Shown here: piece after piece, positions 10,342 to 19,809 of the stretch
Layout: each line of letters opens with the position of its first letter
How positions within the stretch are numbered: position 1 is the first letter of the stretch
Assembly: GCA_019203745.1 (NCBI GenBank)
Contig: CP078104.1
Coordinates: 620,001-684,000, forward strand
DNA from: Chryseobacterium sp. E1
GTDB taxonomy: Bacteria > Bacteroidota > Bacteroidia > Flavobacteriales > Weeksellaceae
Length of the DNA: 64,000 nucleotides
Direction: 5' to 3'
Program-made: the position numbers and the translations under genes
The notes under the pieces: model-generated
What the model saw: the letters and a program-made list of their open reading frames with translations, nothing else
Databases searched by the model: none
Told to the model about the DNA's origin: nothing

Positions 10342-10379
10342 TTTCGCTCGCAGATAACGCAGATGACGCAGATTTTTTT
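10342..10379 (-). repeat. TCTGCG-type interspersed repeat, copy 3
   Basis: On the minus strand it reads AAAAAATCTGCGTCATCTGC then GTTATCTGCGAGCGAAA, with three TCTGCG words in phase. It has the same orientation as copy 1. Confidence 0.65.
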
Positions 10380-10438
10380 AAAACATATCATAAGGACTGC
10401 GAAAATTATTATATCCGGCAAAATAAAATTATAATAAA

Positions 10439-10469
10439 ATCCCCAGGGCATCTTCGATGCCCCGGGGAT
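10439..10469. terminator. Bidirectional GC-rich hairpin terminator
   Basis: ATCCCCAGGGCAT (10439-10451) pairs with ATGCCCCGGGGAT (10457-10469) with one mismatch around a CTTCG loop. T-rich sequence follows on both strands. It separates the plus-strand GxxExxY region from the convergent gene ending at 10510. Confidence 0.85.
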
Positions 10470-10509
10470 TTTATTGCATGATCAATGATTTAATAATTAA
10501 AATGATCTT

Positions 10510-10866
10510 TCACTGTTTCCAGTACTTTTCATCAGTCATCTTCTGTGAAGTTCCCAATGTAATCTTAAGGTCTCTGAACTGGGCTGTATCATGAAGAAAA
10601 TGTTTCAGTTCTTCCTGCATCACCCCGGGGCCTGTAATATATAATTCCTGGGAATTGGTCAGAAGATGTTCAATTTCTTTAAAAAACTTATTTCTATTGG
10701 TGATCTCAGCATTGTTTCCCGCATTTTCGCTGGAGTTACCATGCTGAATTTCTGCTTTTACAGGTTTATAAAGAGTGAATTCAAAAGTACGCTGAGCATC
10801 ATGATTCTTTACTACCACGGCTTTCTCCGTATCAATCCAGATTCCTGCTAATTTTTTGTCAGACAT
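10510..10866 (-). CDS. Conserved small protein, possibly eRF1/Pelota-like fold
   Basis: I do not recognise a named family with certainty. The 118-residue soluble protein starts KLAGIWIDTEKAVVV and has a middle segment KFFKEIEHLLTNSQELYITG then GPGVMQEELKHFLHD. The pattern 'ITGPG...KxxLxxFL' and the N-terminal 'A.IW.D...A.V' resemble the bacterial/archaeal eRF1-like (baeRF/host-attachment) proteins seen in other bacteria. No signal peptide or membrane segment is present. The frame is intact, and a terminator lies just downstream. The function is unknown; any role in ribosome rescue would be pure inference. Confidence 0.6.
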   Translation of the reverse strand: MSDKKLAGIWIDTEKAVVVKNHDAQRTFEFTLYKPVKAEIQHGNSSENAGNNAEITNRNKFFKEIEHLLTNSQELYITGPGVMQEELKHFLHDTAQFRDLKITLGTSQKMTDEKYWKQ

Positions 10867-10992
10867 ATTGATATTATTTTAAGTGATGTCTGATGAAAAA
10901 CAAGAATAGTGCAATAGAGACGTTAAGAGCTGTTAAATCTTCCAGAAAAGAAACCAATCAGTTAATATGCCTTTATAATTTAACTCTTCTCA

Positions 10993-11691
10993 TTATTTTC
11001 CCAATACAAATACCGCAGGAATCTTGTGAAGTTCAGGCTTCTGCTTCTGCCATTCCTTTATGGTCTTTGTTTTGATGAATTCGTGTTCCGGATCATTGAT
11101 ATTGGCTGCAATACAAAGTTTTGTATTGGGTGATAAAAACTTGCAAAGATCTTCAAACAGCTGATTATTTCTGTAGGGTGTCTCCATAAAAATCTGTGAG
11201 TAGCCCGTTTTCTGAACCAGACCTTCCAGATTTACAATCTGTCTCTTTTTCTCTCCTTTATCAATAGGAAGATATCCATGGAACGTAAATTCCTGCCCGT
11301 TAAACCCACTGGAAATCAAAGCAAGGATAATGGATGAAGGACCTGAAATCGGGATCACCCTGATATTCTTTTCATGGCACCATTTTACAATCAGATTTCC
11401 GGGATCGGCAATACAAGGCAGACCTGCTTCTGATAGCAGCCCGAAATCCTGCCCTTTCAGCATCAGTTCCTGAGCTTCTCTGATGTCTGCGTTCTCCGTA
11501 TATTTATCCAGCAGAAACAATTTCAGATCAGACTGTTTCTTCTCCGGAGCAAAAAATTTCACCACTTTTCTGGCTGTTTTTTCATTCTCCACAAAGAAGT
11601 AGTCAGTCTGCATGATATAATCCTTTATAACAGGTGAAAAATGATGAATAGAGGTATTTTCTGATAAATAAGCAGGGAGTAAAAAAAGCAT
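10993..11691 (-). CDS. Tetrapyrrole-methylase-fold SAM methyltransferase, RsmI-like
   Basis: A 232-residue intact protein of the tetrapyrrole methylase superfamily. It carries FGLLSEAGLPCIADPG, equivalent to the RsmI motif SDAGTPLISDPG, followed by IRVIPISGPSSIILALISSG, which contains the conserved P-GPSA-like loop. RsmI methylates the 2'-O of C1402 in 16S rRNA. This shorter flavobacterial form differs at the N-terminus (MLFLLPAYLSEN rather than the usual LYVVATPIGN), so it may be a paralogue of RsmI with another substrate. Four bases separate it from the upstream NTF2-like gene. Confidence 0.75.
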   Translation of the reverse strand: MLFLLPAYLSENTSIHHFSPVIKDYIMQTDYFFVENEKTARKVVKFFAPEKKQSDLKLFLLDKYTENADIREAQELMLKGQDFGLLSEAGLPCIADPGNLIVKWCHEKNIRVIPISGPSSIILALISSGFNGQEFTFHGYLPIDKGEKKRQIVNLEGLVQKTGYSQIFMETPYRNNQLFEDLCKFLSPNTKLCIAANINDPEHEFIKTKTIKEWQKQKPELHKIPAVFVLGK

Positions 11692-11695
11692 TGTA

Positions 11696-12196
11696 TTATT
11701 TTTTAGTTCTTTCGTTTAATGAAGGTTGCGGATAGTATTTTGCAAGGTCCATAGAGAAGGTAACAGAGGTAATTTTCCATGTTCCGTTGATCTTCATCAG
11801 GGTCCAGATTTCCTTTCCCCAGTTTTCCATTTTGCCATCATACCAAAAGCTGTAATCGAAGTTGGCAGAAGCTATGGCACCGTCTTCAATGATTTTAATA
11901 TTATCAAATTTTTCTTCAGATTTATCATCTTTAAAGCCTCTGATAAAAGCTTTATAATCATCTGCAAAGTAATATTCCGCCTTAGGATTTTTTTCCAGAC
12001 GTTTAGCCTGTGTTCTGTCTTTGTAAATTCCGGTCCAAAGCACCGGCTCCTGGAATAAAGATAAAAATTTAGCTTCATCCCGGGTTTTAATGCACCCCAT
12101 AAAATCATCCATTACTTTACGGATCTCTGTTTCATCTTTGGTTTGGGCGAAAGAGAAATTAAAGCTTAATAAAAGCAGTAATAGTATTCTTTTCAT
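11696..12196 (-). CDS. Secreted NTF2/SnoaL-like protein
   Basis: 166 residues with a clear signal peptide (ILLLLLLSFNFSFAQT, cleavage near residue 17). The mature part begins TEIRKVMDDFMGCIKTRDEA and ends IWTLMKINGTWKITSVTFSM, the usual layout of the cone-shaped NTF2-like fold, whose last strands carry W-K-I. Such periplasmic proteins are usually of unknown function; a ligand-binding or small enzymatic role is possible. It lies between an LMW phosphatase gene (5 bases upstream) and the RsmI-like gene (4 bases downstream), so the three are probably one transcript. Confidence 0.8.
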   Translation of the reverse strand: MKRILLLLLLSFNFSFAQTKDETEIRKVMDDFMGCIKTRDEAKFLSLFQEPVLWTGIYKDRTQAKRLEKNPKAEYYFADDYKAFIRGFKDDKSEEKFDNIKIIEDGAIASANFDYSFWYDGKMENWGKEIWTLMKINGTWKITSVTFSMDLAKYYPQPSLNERTKK

Positions 12197-12201
12197 GGCA
12201 A

Positions 12202-12651
12202 TTATTTTTGTATTTGGTTTTTAATGGCTTCACACCCTCTGTCCAATAACTGGAAAACCTTTTCAAAATCGCTCATATCACCCCAGTACGGATCCGGTAC
12301 TTCAGCATTCTGATGATCTCCCAGTGCTTCTAAGAATAAAGATATCTTTTGGCGCTCTTCTTCGTTTTTAGCTTTGGATATCACATCTGCAAGTACATCT
12401 ACGTCCATACAGTATATTTTATCAAAGGTCTCAAAATCAGTTCTTGTGATAGGTCTTGATCTTTGTTTTGATATGTCTACATGATGGTTGGCTGCTGTTT
12501 TTATGGCTCTTTTGTCCGGATGCTTGCCTTCGTGCATAGAAATGGTTCCTGCAGAATCTACCATAAAGCTTTCCGGTAGTTTTGTTTTCATAATTCCTTC
12601 AGCTAAAGGGCTTCTGCATATATTTCCAAGGCAGACCATCAATATATTCAT
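12202..12651 (-). CDS. Low-molecular-weight protein-tyrosine phosphatase
   Basis: 149 residues, normal length and intact. The P-loop CLGNICRSP (C7 to S14) is at the N-terminus and carries the nucleophilic cysteine and the phosphate-binding arginine. The general acid lies in VPDPYWGD near residue 121. Members dephosphorylate tyrosine kinases or low-molecular-weight phosphoesters in the cytosol, often linked to capsule control. Here there are no polysaccharide genes beside it, so the substrate is open. It heads a three-gene run with the NTF2-like and RsmI-like genes. Confidence 0.9.
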   Translation of the reverse strand: MNILMVCLGNICRSPLAEGIMKTKLPESFMVDSAGTISMHEGKHPDKRAIKTAANHHVDISKQRSRPITRTDFETFDKIYCMDVDVLADVISKAKNEEERQKISLFLEALGDHQNAEVPDPYWGDMSDFEKVFQLLDRGCEAIKNQIQK

Positions 12652-12714
12652 ATTCTGTTATTTAAAATTGAGAGGATCGAAATTATAAAGTTCTAAGGTT
12701 TGTGGTAACAAAAC

Positions 12715-12750
12715 TAAATAAAAAATGAAGAATACAGCGATTCTTCATTT
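12715..12750 (-). terminator. Terminator of dnaA
   Basis: AAATGAAGAA (12723-12732) pairs perfectly with TTCTTCATTT (12741-12750); on the minus strand a TTTTTTATTT tail follows. It begins 25 bases after the dnaA stop. Confidence 0.88.
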
Positions 12751-12774
12751 CAATTTATATAAGCTTTACAGGAA

Positions 12775-14226
12775 TTATTGTTTGATTCTCTCTGTAAGGT
12801 CTTTCACGTATTTTTTGATCTCTTTATCGATTTTCGATACATCTTTAATGGTATCGCAGGCATACATTACCGTGGAGTGATCTTTTCCTCCCATTTCTTC
12901 ACCGATCTTTGTAAATGTAGAATTGGTGAATGCTTTGGAAAAATACATAGCAAGCTGTCTTGGTAGTGCAATCTCTCTCTTTCTTGTTTTTGATAAAAGC
13001 TGCTCTTTTTGATTCCGAAATAATCACATACCACATCCTGGATGTAAGGAATATTGATCACTTTTTCTGGTTTGCAGCAATTCTGTTGATGGTTTCTTTC
13101 AGCAGTTCAAGACTCAGGTCTCTCTTATATACTGTAGAGTAAGCGATCACTGAGTTGATCACCCCTATAAGTTCTCTTACATTGGTTTTCGCTTCAGCAG
13201 CAAGGAAGTCAAGCATATCATCAGGAAGTGCAATTCCGTCTCTGCTTAGTTTATCTTCAATAATCTGTCTTCTTGTAGACAGGTCCGGAGATTTGATCTC
13301 TGCAGAAAGTCCCCATTTGAAACGGGAAACAATCCTGTCCTGAATATCCATAATGTCAGCCGGAGCTTTATCTGAAGTAAGGATAATCTGCTTTCCGTTC
13401 TGGTGAAGGTGATCAAAAATGTGGAAGAAGCTGTCCTGAGTTGCTGATTTTCCTGATAAGAACTGAATATCATCAATGATCAGTACATCCACCATCTGGT
13501 AGAAATTGGCAAATTCCGTTTGTTTATGAGCTTTAGCAGCAGAAATAAACTGCTGAATGAATTTTTCTGAAGATAGGTACAATACTACTTTATCCGGAAA
13601 CTGGTTCTTCACTTCAAGACCTACAGCCTGCCCCAGGTGGGTTTTACCTACTCCGTAACCTCCATATAAAAACAATGGGTTAAAAGCAGTTGCTCCTGGT
13701 CTTTTGGCAATTGATCTGGCTACGGTAGCAGCAAATTTATTACTTTCCCCTTCTACATAACTATCAAATGAATAGTCAGGCTTCAGGTTGGAATCTATGT
13801 TTACTTTTCTTATTCCAGGAACTACAAAAGGGTTTACAATATTAGCTGAGAATCCTTGCGGCATTGTTTCCTGTGTTTTAGGATAGGAACGCTTTGTCCC
13901 TTCATATTCATGGTAACGGGCTTTTCTTCGCCTTTTGGTCTGTTTTCCATTACAGAATACCATAATTTCACTCCTTTTCCTATATTTTTCTTCAGGGCAG
14001 CAGAAAGCAGGGACAGGTAGTTGTCCTCAATATATTCCTTGTAAAAATCGCTCGGTACGATAAGTGTAAGGTTGTTGGCTACTAATGAAAGCGGCTGCAC
14101 CTTATCAAATAACATATCGAAAGATTTTTCAAGTTTTTTCAGGTCAGAATTATCTTCAGCTGCGTTCAAATTATCGCGCATAAACTGAAGGCACTTCTGC
14201 CATATCATCATTAAATTGTCATCCAT
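12775..14226 (-). CDS. dnaA: Chromosomal replication initiator DnaA (three frame breaks)
   Basis: Replication initiator, AAA+ ATPase, about 484 residues. Domain I starts MDDNLMMIWQKCLQFMRDNL. The ATPase has Walker A GGYGVGKTH, Walker B VLIIDDIQFL and sensor II region TNVRELIGVINSV. Domain IV ends in the DNA-binding signature EEMGGKDHSTVMYACDTI once frame is restored. Breaks lie near 13885 (between MNMKG and TKRSYPK), near 13063 (between RIAANQKK and INIPYIQDVV), and two close shifts near 13010 and 12890 in domain IV. An essential gene cannot carry this many real frameshifts, so they support base-calling errors. The start ATG at 14226 matches the family. No DnaA box cluster was seen upstream. 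Confidence 0.93.
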
Positions 14227-14310
14227 TTTTATGCCCTGATTATTCTTTTGTTTGTACTGTTTTTAGAAGGGAGACAAAGGTCCAATTTTTTCTTTTTAAA
14301 AAAAAAAATA

Positions 14311-14342
14311 TTGCAGGTATTGATTATTTAAAAATATATTTG
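14311..14342 (+). promoter_or_regulatory. Promoter of the thioesterase gene
   Basis: TTG (14311-14313), 21 bases, then TATATTTG (14335-14342). The predicted transcript start is near 14349, which rules out the ATG at 14344 and supports the ATG at 14365. Confidence 0.75.
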
Positions 14343-14364
14343 TATGTATAATTTAGCACTCAAA

Positions 14365-14780
14365 ATGATACACACAACACACTCAATACGAGTACGTTAC
14401 GCAGAAACAGACCCTATGAAATATGTATACTATGGTAACTATGCCACGTACTTCGAAGTAGGCAGGGTGGAGCTCTTCAGAAGCATAGGAATTTCATACG
14501 ATGAAATTGAAAACCAAGGAATTTGGCTTCCTGTTTCAGATTACAAAATTAAGTATATCCGTCCGGCTTTGTATGATCAGAAATTAGAAATTCATACCTA
14601 TGTAAAAAAATTCCGGGAGTGAGAATTGAATTTGAATATGAAATTTACAATGAAGAGCATATTAAAATAACGGAAGCTTCCACTACCCTTTTCTTTCTGG
14701 ATGCCCAAACCAATAAGGTTATCAAATGTCCGGATTTTTTAATGGAAATGATTGAAGCGAGCTGGAAGGAAGAAAAATAG
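14365..14780 (+). CDS. Acyl-CoA thioesterase, YbgC/4HBT hotdog family (one frame break)
   Basis: About 138 residues, hotdog fold. The catalytic motif VRYAETDPMKYVYYGNYATY matches the 4HBT pattern RYxETDxMGxVYxxNY, with the Asp acting as catalytic residue. It hydrolyses acyl-CoA or acyl-ACP thioesters in the cytosol. The frame breaks near 14613 where an A7 run must be A8; the repaired text reads VKKIPGVRIEFEYEIYNE and ends MEMIEASWKEEK. The substrate is unknown. It precedes pheA by 190 bases and seems to be its own unit, divergent from dnaA. Confidence 0.85.
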
Positions 14781-14967
14781 CCTGAAGATGACAGGGCCTG
14801 GAACAATACCGCTTGTACTATTAATGATCAATGGTGACTTTAATGCATCATCACGCCCAAAAGTATAAAACACTCCAATGCTCAAACTTTACCCTCAAAA
14901 TCTTAACCTGTTTGTGAATTAATTCGCACCTTTGTGCTTTGTATTAATTATACCTTATATATTATTT

Positions 14968-15816
14968 ATGAAGATTGCATTTTTAGGGCCTCATGCCAGC
15001 TTTACCCAGCTTGCCGCTGCACAGCTCTTTCCGGATGAAGAGCTTTTACCACAAGCCAGTATTCTGGACTGTTTCAATGCAGTGGAAAATGGTGACGCTG
15101 TAAAGGCCGTTGTTCCTTTGGAAAACTCCATAGAAGGGACTGTTTCAATGACGCTGGACTATTTATATAAGACCCCGTCTATTAAGATTGAAGCTGAAGC
15201 AGTAATGCCTATCGCCCATCACCTGATGATTCATCCGGACAATGCTATAGAGGATCTGGAAAGAATATACTCGCACCCGCAGGCTCTGGCACAAAGCTTC
15301 CATTTTCTGGATACCCATTATAAGGAAATACCGAAACAGGACTTTTCTTCTACTGCCGCTGCTGCAAAATACGTTTCGGAAAACAAGGAAAGCAAAATAG
15401 CAGCTGTAGCCAATCAGTTTGCAGCCAATTTATATGGGCTTAAGATCATCAGCCGAAATATTCAGGATTTTGAACAAAATCACACCCGGTTCATCATCAT
15501 TTCAAAACAGCAGAACCGATATGATAACAGCCAGCTTGAAACACTGGGAGAGAAATCCGGAATGCTCATCACACTGCCTGAAGATCATCCGGGTGGGCTT
15601 CACCAGGTATTATCTGTTTTTGCATGGCGAAAAATGAACCTCAGCAAAATTGAATCCCGAACTTTAAAAACAGGATTGGGAAATTATTTCTTCTTCATCA
15701 ATGTAGAGGGACCATGGAATGAGGTTTTGCATGGAAATGCACTTCAGGAGCTGGAATCTATCCACGCCAACGTTGATTTCCTTGGAAATTATAAAGAATT
15801 TCTTCTCGAAAGCTAA
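14968..15816 (+). CDS. pheA: Prephenate dehydratase
   Basis: Converts prephenate to phenylpyruvate in phenylalanine synthesis. 282 residues from the ATG at 14968, where the family start KIAFLGPHASFTQLAA begins; the ATG at 14932 would add 12 unrelated residues. Catalytic-domain motifs are VVPLENSIEGTV, YSHPQALAQS, SSTAAAAKY and NHTRFIII (the conserved T-R-F triad). The C-terminal ACT domain has DHPGGLHQVLSVFAWRKMNL and KIESR, the phenylalanine-binding GALV/ESRP regions in diverged form, so feedback inhibition by phenylalanine is likely. It is a stand-alone enzyme without a chorismate mutase domain. The frame is intact. Confidence 0.93.
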   Translation: MKIAFLGPHASFTQLAAAQLFPDEELLPQASILDCFNAVENGDAVKAVVPLENSIEGTVSMTLDYLYKTPSIKIEAEAVMPIAHHLMIHPDNAIEDLERIYSHPQALAQSFHFLDTHYKEIPKQDFSSTAAAAKYVSENKESKIAAVANQFAANLYGLKIISRNIQDFEQNHTRFIIISKQQNRYDNSQLETLGEKSGMLITLPEDHPGGLHQVLSVFAWRKMNLSKIESRTLKTGLGNYFFFINVEGPWNEVLHGNALQELESIHANVDFLGNYKEFLLES

Positions 15817-15846
15817 AATAAAAAGTACTCAACTTACTTAAAATTC

Positions 15847-15877
15847 AACACTGACTTCATTGTCAGTGTTTTTTTTT
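15847..15877 (+). terminator. Terminator of pheA
   Basis: AACACTGAC (15847-15855) and GTCAGTGTT (15862-15870) form a perfect stem with a six-base loop, followed by a long T run. Confidence 0.9.
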
Positions 15878-16163
15878 GCACAACAATTTTCACCCCAATA
15901 AATACTTAGTTGACAACCGTTTATCTCTAAAAAAATAACCCACACAAAAGGGATAATTACACTCCTTAAAGCGCTTAAATCCATAGATTTACAGTAATAA
16001 CAGGAAAAATAACTCGTAAATTAATTATGAGACAATATACATGAAAATATAAACATATGTTTAAGTATATCATATCATAATATCATAAAAATTATAAAAT
16101 TCACAATGAAGAGTATAATTTTTATTGTATATTTGCTTAGCAACTAAATTAAAAATCTTGATC
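15878..16163. other. Intergenic stretch with a -7 box
   Basis: AT-rich, without a gene. A -7 box TATATTTG lies at 16128-16135, 28 bases before the next gene's ATG; no good -33 TTG was found at the right spacing. Nothing else stands out. Confidence 0.6.
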
Positions 16164-16868
16164 ATGAAAACTAAAATCTACAGTCTGCTGTTTGCTTGTG
16201 CAACGCTTCCTCTGTTTTCACAAGTTGGTATTAACACAACTACTCCAACAGCAACCCTCGACGTAAATGGAACTTTAAAAGTTCGAGACACACCTGCAGC
16301 CACAGCGTTACCCGGATATCAGGTTTTAGCAATCAACCAGGGAAGTGCAGAAGTCTATAAAATGGATCCTCTGCTACTGATGGGTGGATCAACCAGTAAC
16401 ACTACTGTTTATGCAGCTAAAAAGTCAACCACTCTTAGTGTACTATCTGTAGGAGCATTCCCCGGAGGTTTTAAACCTCTGAACTTTAAAGCTGTTGACA
16501 GAACCATAGGTAGCGCTTCATTATTTGATGATAACGATGGCTCTTACGTCATCCCATCAACCGGAGTATATGCTGTTGGATTTGCATTTAAATATTCAAC
16601 AGGATTAGTCGCATCTGTATTGTCTGAAGGCGGTATCGGAATAGCCCGAACAAGAAGCGGAACATCTGCTATAATAGACAGCAGCATGTTCAGTGGTCTT
16701 AATATTTTAGTAACCGGTCTATCCATAGCTGATACAAGCATCCATTCATTGTATTCTTTCCAGGCAGGTGACAAAATTAATTTCGGGACTATAGAAACCG
16801 GCCTGCTTACATTAGGCGCACTGAGTACAAGTAATGCTTCAATCTACATTTACAAAGTATCCAACTAA
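16164..16868 (+). CDS. Secreted protein with TLDVNG repeat-type N-terminus and C1q-like domain
   Basis: 234 residues. A signal peptide (IYSLLFACATLPLFSQ) is followed by VGINTTTPTATLDVNGTLKV, a motif common in secreted flavobacterial proteins with tail-fibre or adhesin-like parts. The C-terminal half, with GSYVIPSTGVYAVGFAFKY and YSFQAGDKINFGT, has the strand pattern of a C1q/TNF-like jelly roll. It is probably exported to the surface or periplasm; no T9SS sorting domain is seen. The start at 16164 is chosen because the -7 box at 16128-16135 lies inside the longer reading frame. Function unknown. Confidence 0.75.
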   Translation: MKTKIYSLLFACATLPLFSQVGINTTTPTATLDVNGTLKVRDTPAATALPGYQVLAINQGSAEVYKMDPLLLMGGSTSNTTVYAAKKSTTLSVLSVGAFPGGFKPLNFKAVDRTIGSASLFDDNDGSYVIPSTGVYAVGFAFKYSTGLVASVLSEGGIGIARTRSGTSAIIDSSMFSGLNILVTGLSIADTSIHSLYSFQAGDKINFGTIETGLLTLGALSTSNASIYIYKVSN

Positions 16869-16897
16869 GAAGAACATATTGTTAGTTATCTATACCG

Positions 16898-16935
16898 TTA
16901 GCCCATTACTTACCTTGTGATGGGCTAATTTTTTT
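16898..16935 (+). terminator. Rho-independent terminator
   Basis: TTAGCCCAT (16898-16906) pairs with ATGGGCTAA (16920-16928), followed by seven T residues. Confidence 0.88.
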
Positions 16936-16979
16936 ACAGCATTCAAACACATTTCTTTATATTTGATAAAAACTATCTG

Positions 16980-19208
16980 ATGGGTGAATATCTTGCTGTC
17001 ATATTAATTGTAGTGATCATCATCATTTTCAATAACCTGAATACCAAAATAAGGAAACTTGAAAAAGAAGTATCTGATCTTCATGCTAAAATCAACAGAG
17101 ATTCAGTTCCATCCGTACTTACCGGAAAAAAAGGAAACAGAAGAAATTGCCATTCCCCGGACAATACAATCTCATGACCCGGACAAAATAAATTTACAGC
17201 AATCTCCAAATGAAGAAATCCCGCCAGTTCAAAAAGACCGGCTTGCTCCTGTATTTGATTTCCTGAAACAGAATGCCCTTACCATTATCGGTATTTTCAC
17301 CCTTGTTCTCGGAATCGGCTACTTTGTAAAATACGCTATAGATAAAAACTGGATCGGGGAACCTGCAAGAGCCGGAATTGGCTTCTGTACCGAGCTGGAA
17401 TTATCCTTATCGGTCATTTTCTCAGAAAAAATTACGCCACATTTGCTTCTATTATTACAGGAGGAGGAATTGCCGTACTCTACTTTACCGCTACAATAGC
17501 TTTCCGGGAATACCATCTTTTTTCCCAGAACACAGCCTTTGCCATAACAACCTTCATTACTGTTATCTCCATTGCTCTTGCTTATTATTACAAAAGTGAA
17601 GTGTTGATTATTTTCTCATTAATGGGCGGTTTTTCTGCCCCGTTGATGATCAGTACAGGACAAAGTAATTATCTTTTTCTTTTCATCTATCTGACTCTTC
17701 TCAATATCGGAATGCTTACGGCAGCTTTTCTCCGTCATTGGAAAAGTGTGGGATGGACAGCCTATATTTTTACCAGTCTCTATCTTTTTTCATGGACTGC
17801 TAACCGGCCGGAGCTTTTAAGTATTACCTTTTATATCATCAGCTATATCATCTTCTACATTTTTGCGTTGCTTGATTATTTTAGAAAAAATCTGCTCTCC
17901 ACTTCAGATATTTTAATGCTCGCATTCATTAATTTTTCAAGTATTATAGGGCTTGTTTATACTTTCAACGAATTAAAGTATGAACCTGTCATTATTTTCC
18001 CGCTCATTTTTGCAGCCATCAATTCTGTTTTTCTCTTCAGAGAATACGGAAGAAAAAACTTTGGAATTTCTTATTCTGTATTTGCAGGAATCACTGCCAG
18101 CCTTATCACTATTGCCGTTGCGCTTCAGTTTAAAACCCATCTCATCACCAGTGTATGGGCTATAGAAGCAACACTTCTCCTCTTTATCTGGAAAAAACAG
18201 GTCATACAATTTTCAAAACATTCTTTTATATTCTGTTCCCATTGGTCATTATTGCACAAATCATCACCTGGACAGAAAATTTCGACATGGAAAAAATGAA
18301 CATGGTTTTCAATCCTGTATTTTTAACAAGCTTAGTCACGGTAATTTCTTCCATCATTAATTTATACCTGTTAAAAAAAAATAACGCAGCAGAAATACAG
18401 AAAAAACAAATAACTTTTTTGAAGACCTGATCACACTGGCCAGCTATGGGGTTATTTATGCTGCACTTCTTTTCGAGATCATTTATCATATCTCCGCAAT
18501 GCACTGGGCAGCAATCACAAGTGTTGGATTGTTATTCAGTGTTTATTATATTTTCATCTTATTATTATTCAGAAAAACTTTGGGCATCAGAAATGATATT
18601 CAGATTATCTTGATATACGTGATTCTTTTTCTGCTGATCATTAATATCTCCACTGTCACTGCATCTGTGGTTACAGCACTTTTATCAGAAAAATTACAGT
18701 CCGGCTTTTATTTACTGCATCTGCTTCAGTGGATTCCTTTTATATATGTATGTTTTAAAATCATCCCTGCTTCAGGTTTCCATAAAAATAAAATTTCATA
18801 CTGGGTTCTTTCTCTGGCTATTATTACTGCTGTAAGTTGTGAACTTCATCATTCGTATGTTTTAGCAGCATCTCATGACATCCTTCATGCTTACGAAGTG
18901 AAGAAACATTTCAATATTCTTTATTTACCTATCATATGGACAGTTCTTGCCAGTATTTTCATATATCTGGGTCTGAAAAAAATATCCCGGAATATAATAA
19001 GATCGGTTTTGCCCTTGTGGGACTTATGGTATTAAAGCTTTACGCCTATGATGTTTGGCAAATGGATAATATTTCCAGAATCAGTGCATTTATTGCTTTG
19101 GGTATTATCTTATTATTCAGTTCTTTTACATTTCAGCGACTGAAAAATATTATTAAAAATATGGTTGACAAAAAGGACGAGAATCCTGAAAATAAGGACC
19201 AATTTTAA
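16980..19208 (+). CDS. DUF2339 multi-pass membrane protein (about six frame breaks)
   Basis: Large integral membrane protein of about 740 residues. It starts with one membrane helix and a short coiled coil (IRKLEKEVSDLHAKIN), a polar linker, then the DUF2339 hallmark LKQNALTIIGIFTLVLGIGY and FVKYAIDKNWIGEPARAGIG. About 20 hydrophobic segments follow. Frame changes occur near 17110, 17385, 17600, 18200, 18425 and 19030. The middle of the family signature, VLYFTATIAFREYHLF, is only seen after repair. The function of DUF2339 proteins is not known. Upstream and downstream genes are separated by terminators, so it stands alone. Confidence 0.8.
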
Positions 19209-19317
19209 CGGTAAAACTTTTTATTTATAAATAAAACTCAAAACAATTCAATATTTCATTCACATTTTATAAAAAATAACTATATTTATCACGTTTTTAA
19301 TATTTACATTTCTGATT

Positions 19318-19760
19318 ATGAAAAAATTACTCTATTCTTTTTAATATTGTCTTCTGCAACTTTGTTTGCACAACAAAAAAATCCTTCTGTAAAATTTGCA
19401 GTAGCTGACAACGTGATTGGAACAGTTGAATTGTTCAACTCATACAAAGATAAACTACAGGTTTCGAAAGTATACAATACGGCTTCGAGCCTTCCTTCGG
19501 CTTTAAAAAAATACAGTTCTGTTTTTACTAAGGGAGTAACTGAATATAAGTTTAAAAACGGAGGAAATGCTTTTGACAGAATGTCTCTGGCGGAAGTAAA
19601 TGTTCAGTACAAACTTCCGGAAGACAATCCTGTATTGATTGAAGGATATGAATTTACGGATCCTAAAAACACACAAATCTATCCTCAAATTAACAAAAGA
19701 ACGGAGATCAAAGACTACAACGGTAAGAAAACCCTGTTTATCTATACTACCGGTGAGTAA
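19318..19760 (+). CDS. Secreted protein of unknown function (one frame break)
   Basis: About 147 residues. From the ATG at 19318 the frame stops after eight codons, but restoring one A in the A6 run at 19321-19326 gives a normal signal peptide, MKKITLFFLILSSATLFAQQ. The mature part reads through to 19760 without cysteines: SVKFAVADNVIGTVELFNSY, then a region rich in charged residues ending LFIYTTGE. I do not recognise a family. A terminator hairpin follows. Confidence 0.7.
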
Positions 19761-19771
19761 TTTATCAAAAT

Positions 19772-19806
19772 AAAAAAGGATGCTGTCTTTACAGTATCCT
19801 TTTTAT
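19772..19806. terminator. Bidirectional terminator
   Basis: AAAAAGGATGCTGT pairs with ACAGTATCCTTTTT (one G-U pair) around a CTTT loop. It lies between two convergent genes and has T-rich tails both ways. Confidence 0.85.
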
Positions 19807-19809
19807 GTT

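Noticed and set aside
10188..10451. 87-codon open frame on the minus strand
   Set aside because: It spans two TCTGCG-type repeats and half of a terminator hairpin, has low-complexity runs of Ile/Val/Cys and no homologue pattern. It is chance reading through repeats.
10893..11075. 60-codon plus-strand open frame
   Set aside because: It overlaps the 3' end of the RsmI-like gene in antisense and has no conserved features.
12775..14364. Replication origin next to dnaA
   Set aside because: The upstream gap of about 140 bases has no cluster of TTATCCACA-type boxes or AT-rich unwinding repeats beyond a poly-A run. A lone TGATACACA lies inside the thioesterase start. In flavobacteria the origin need not be at dnaA.
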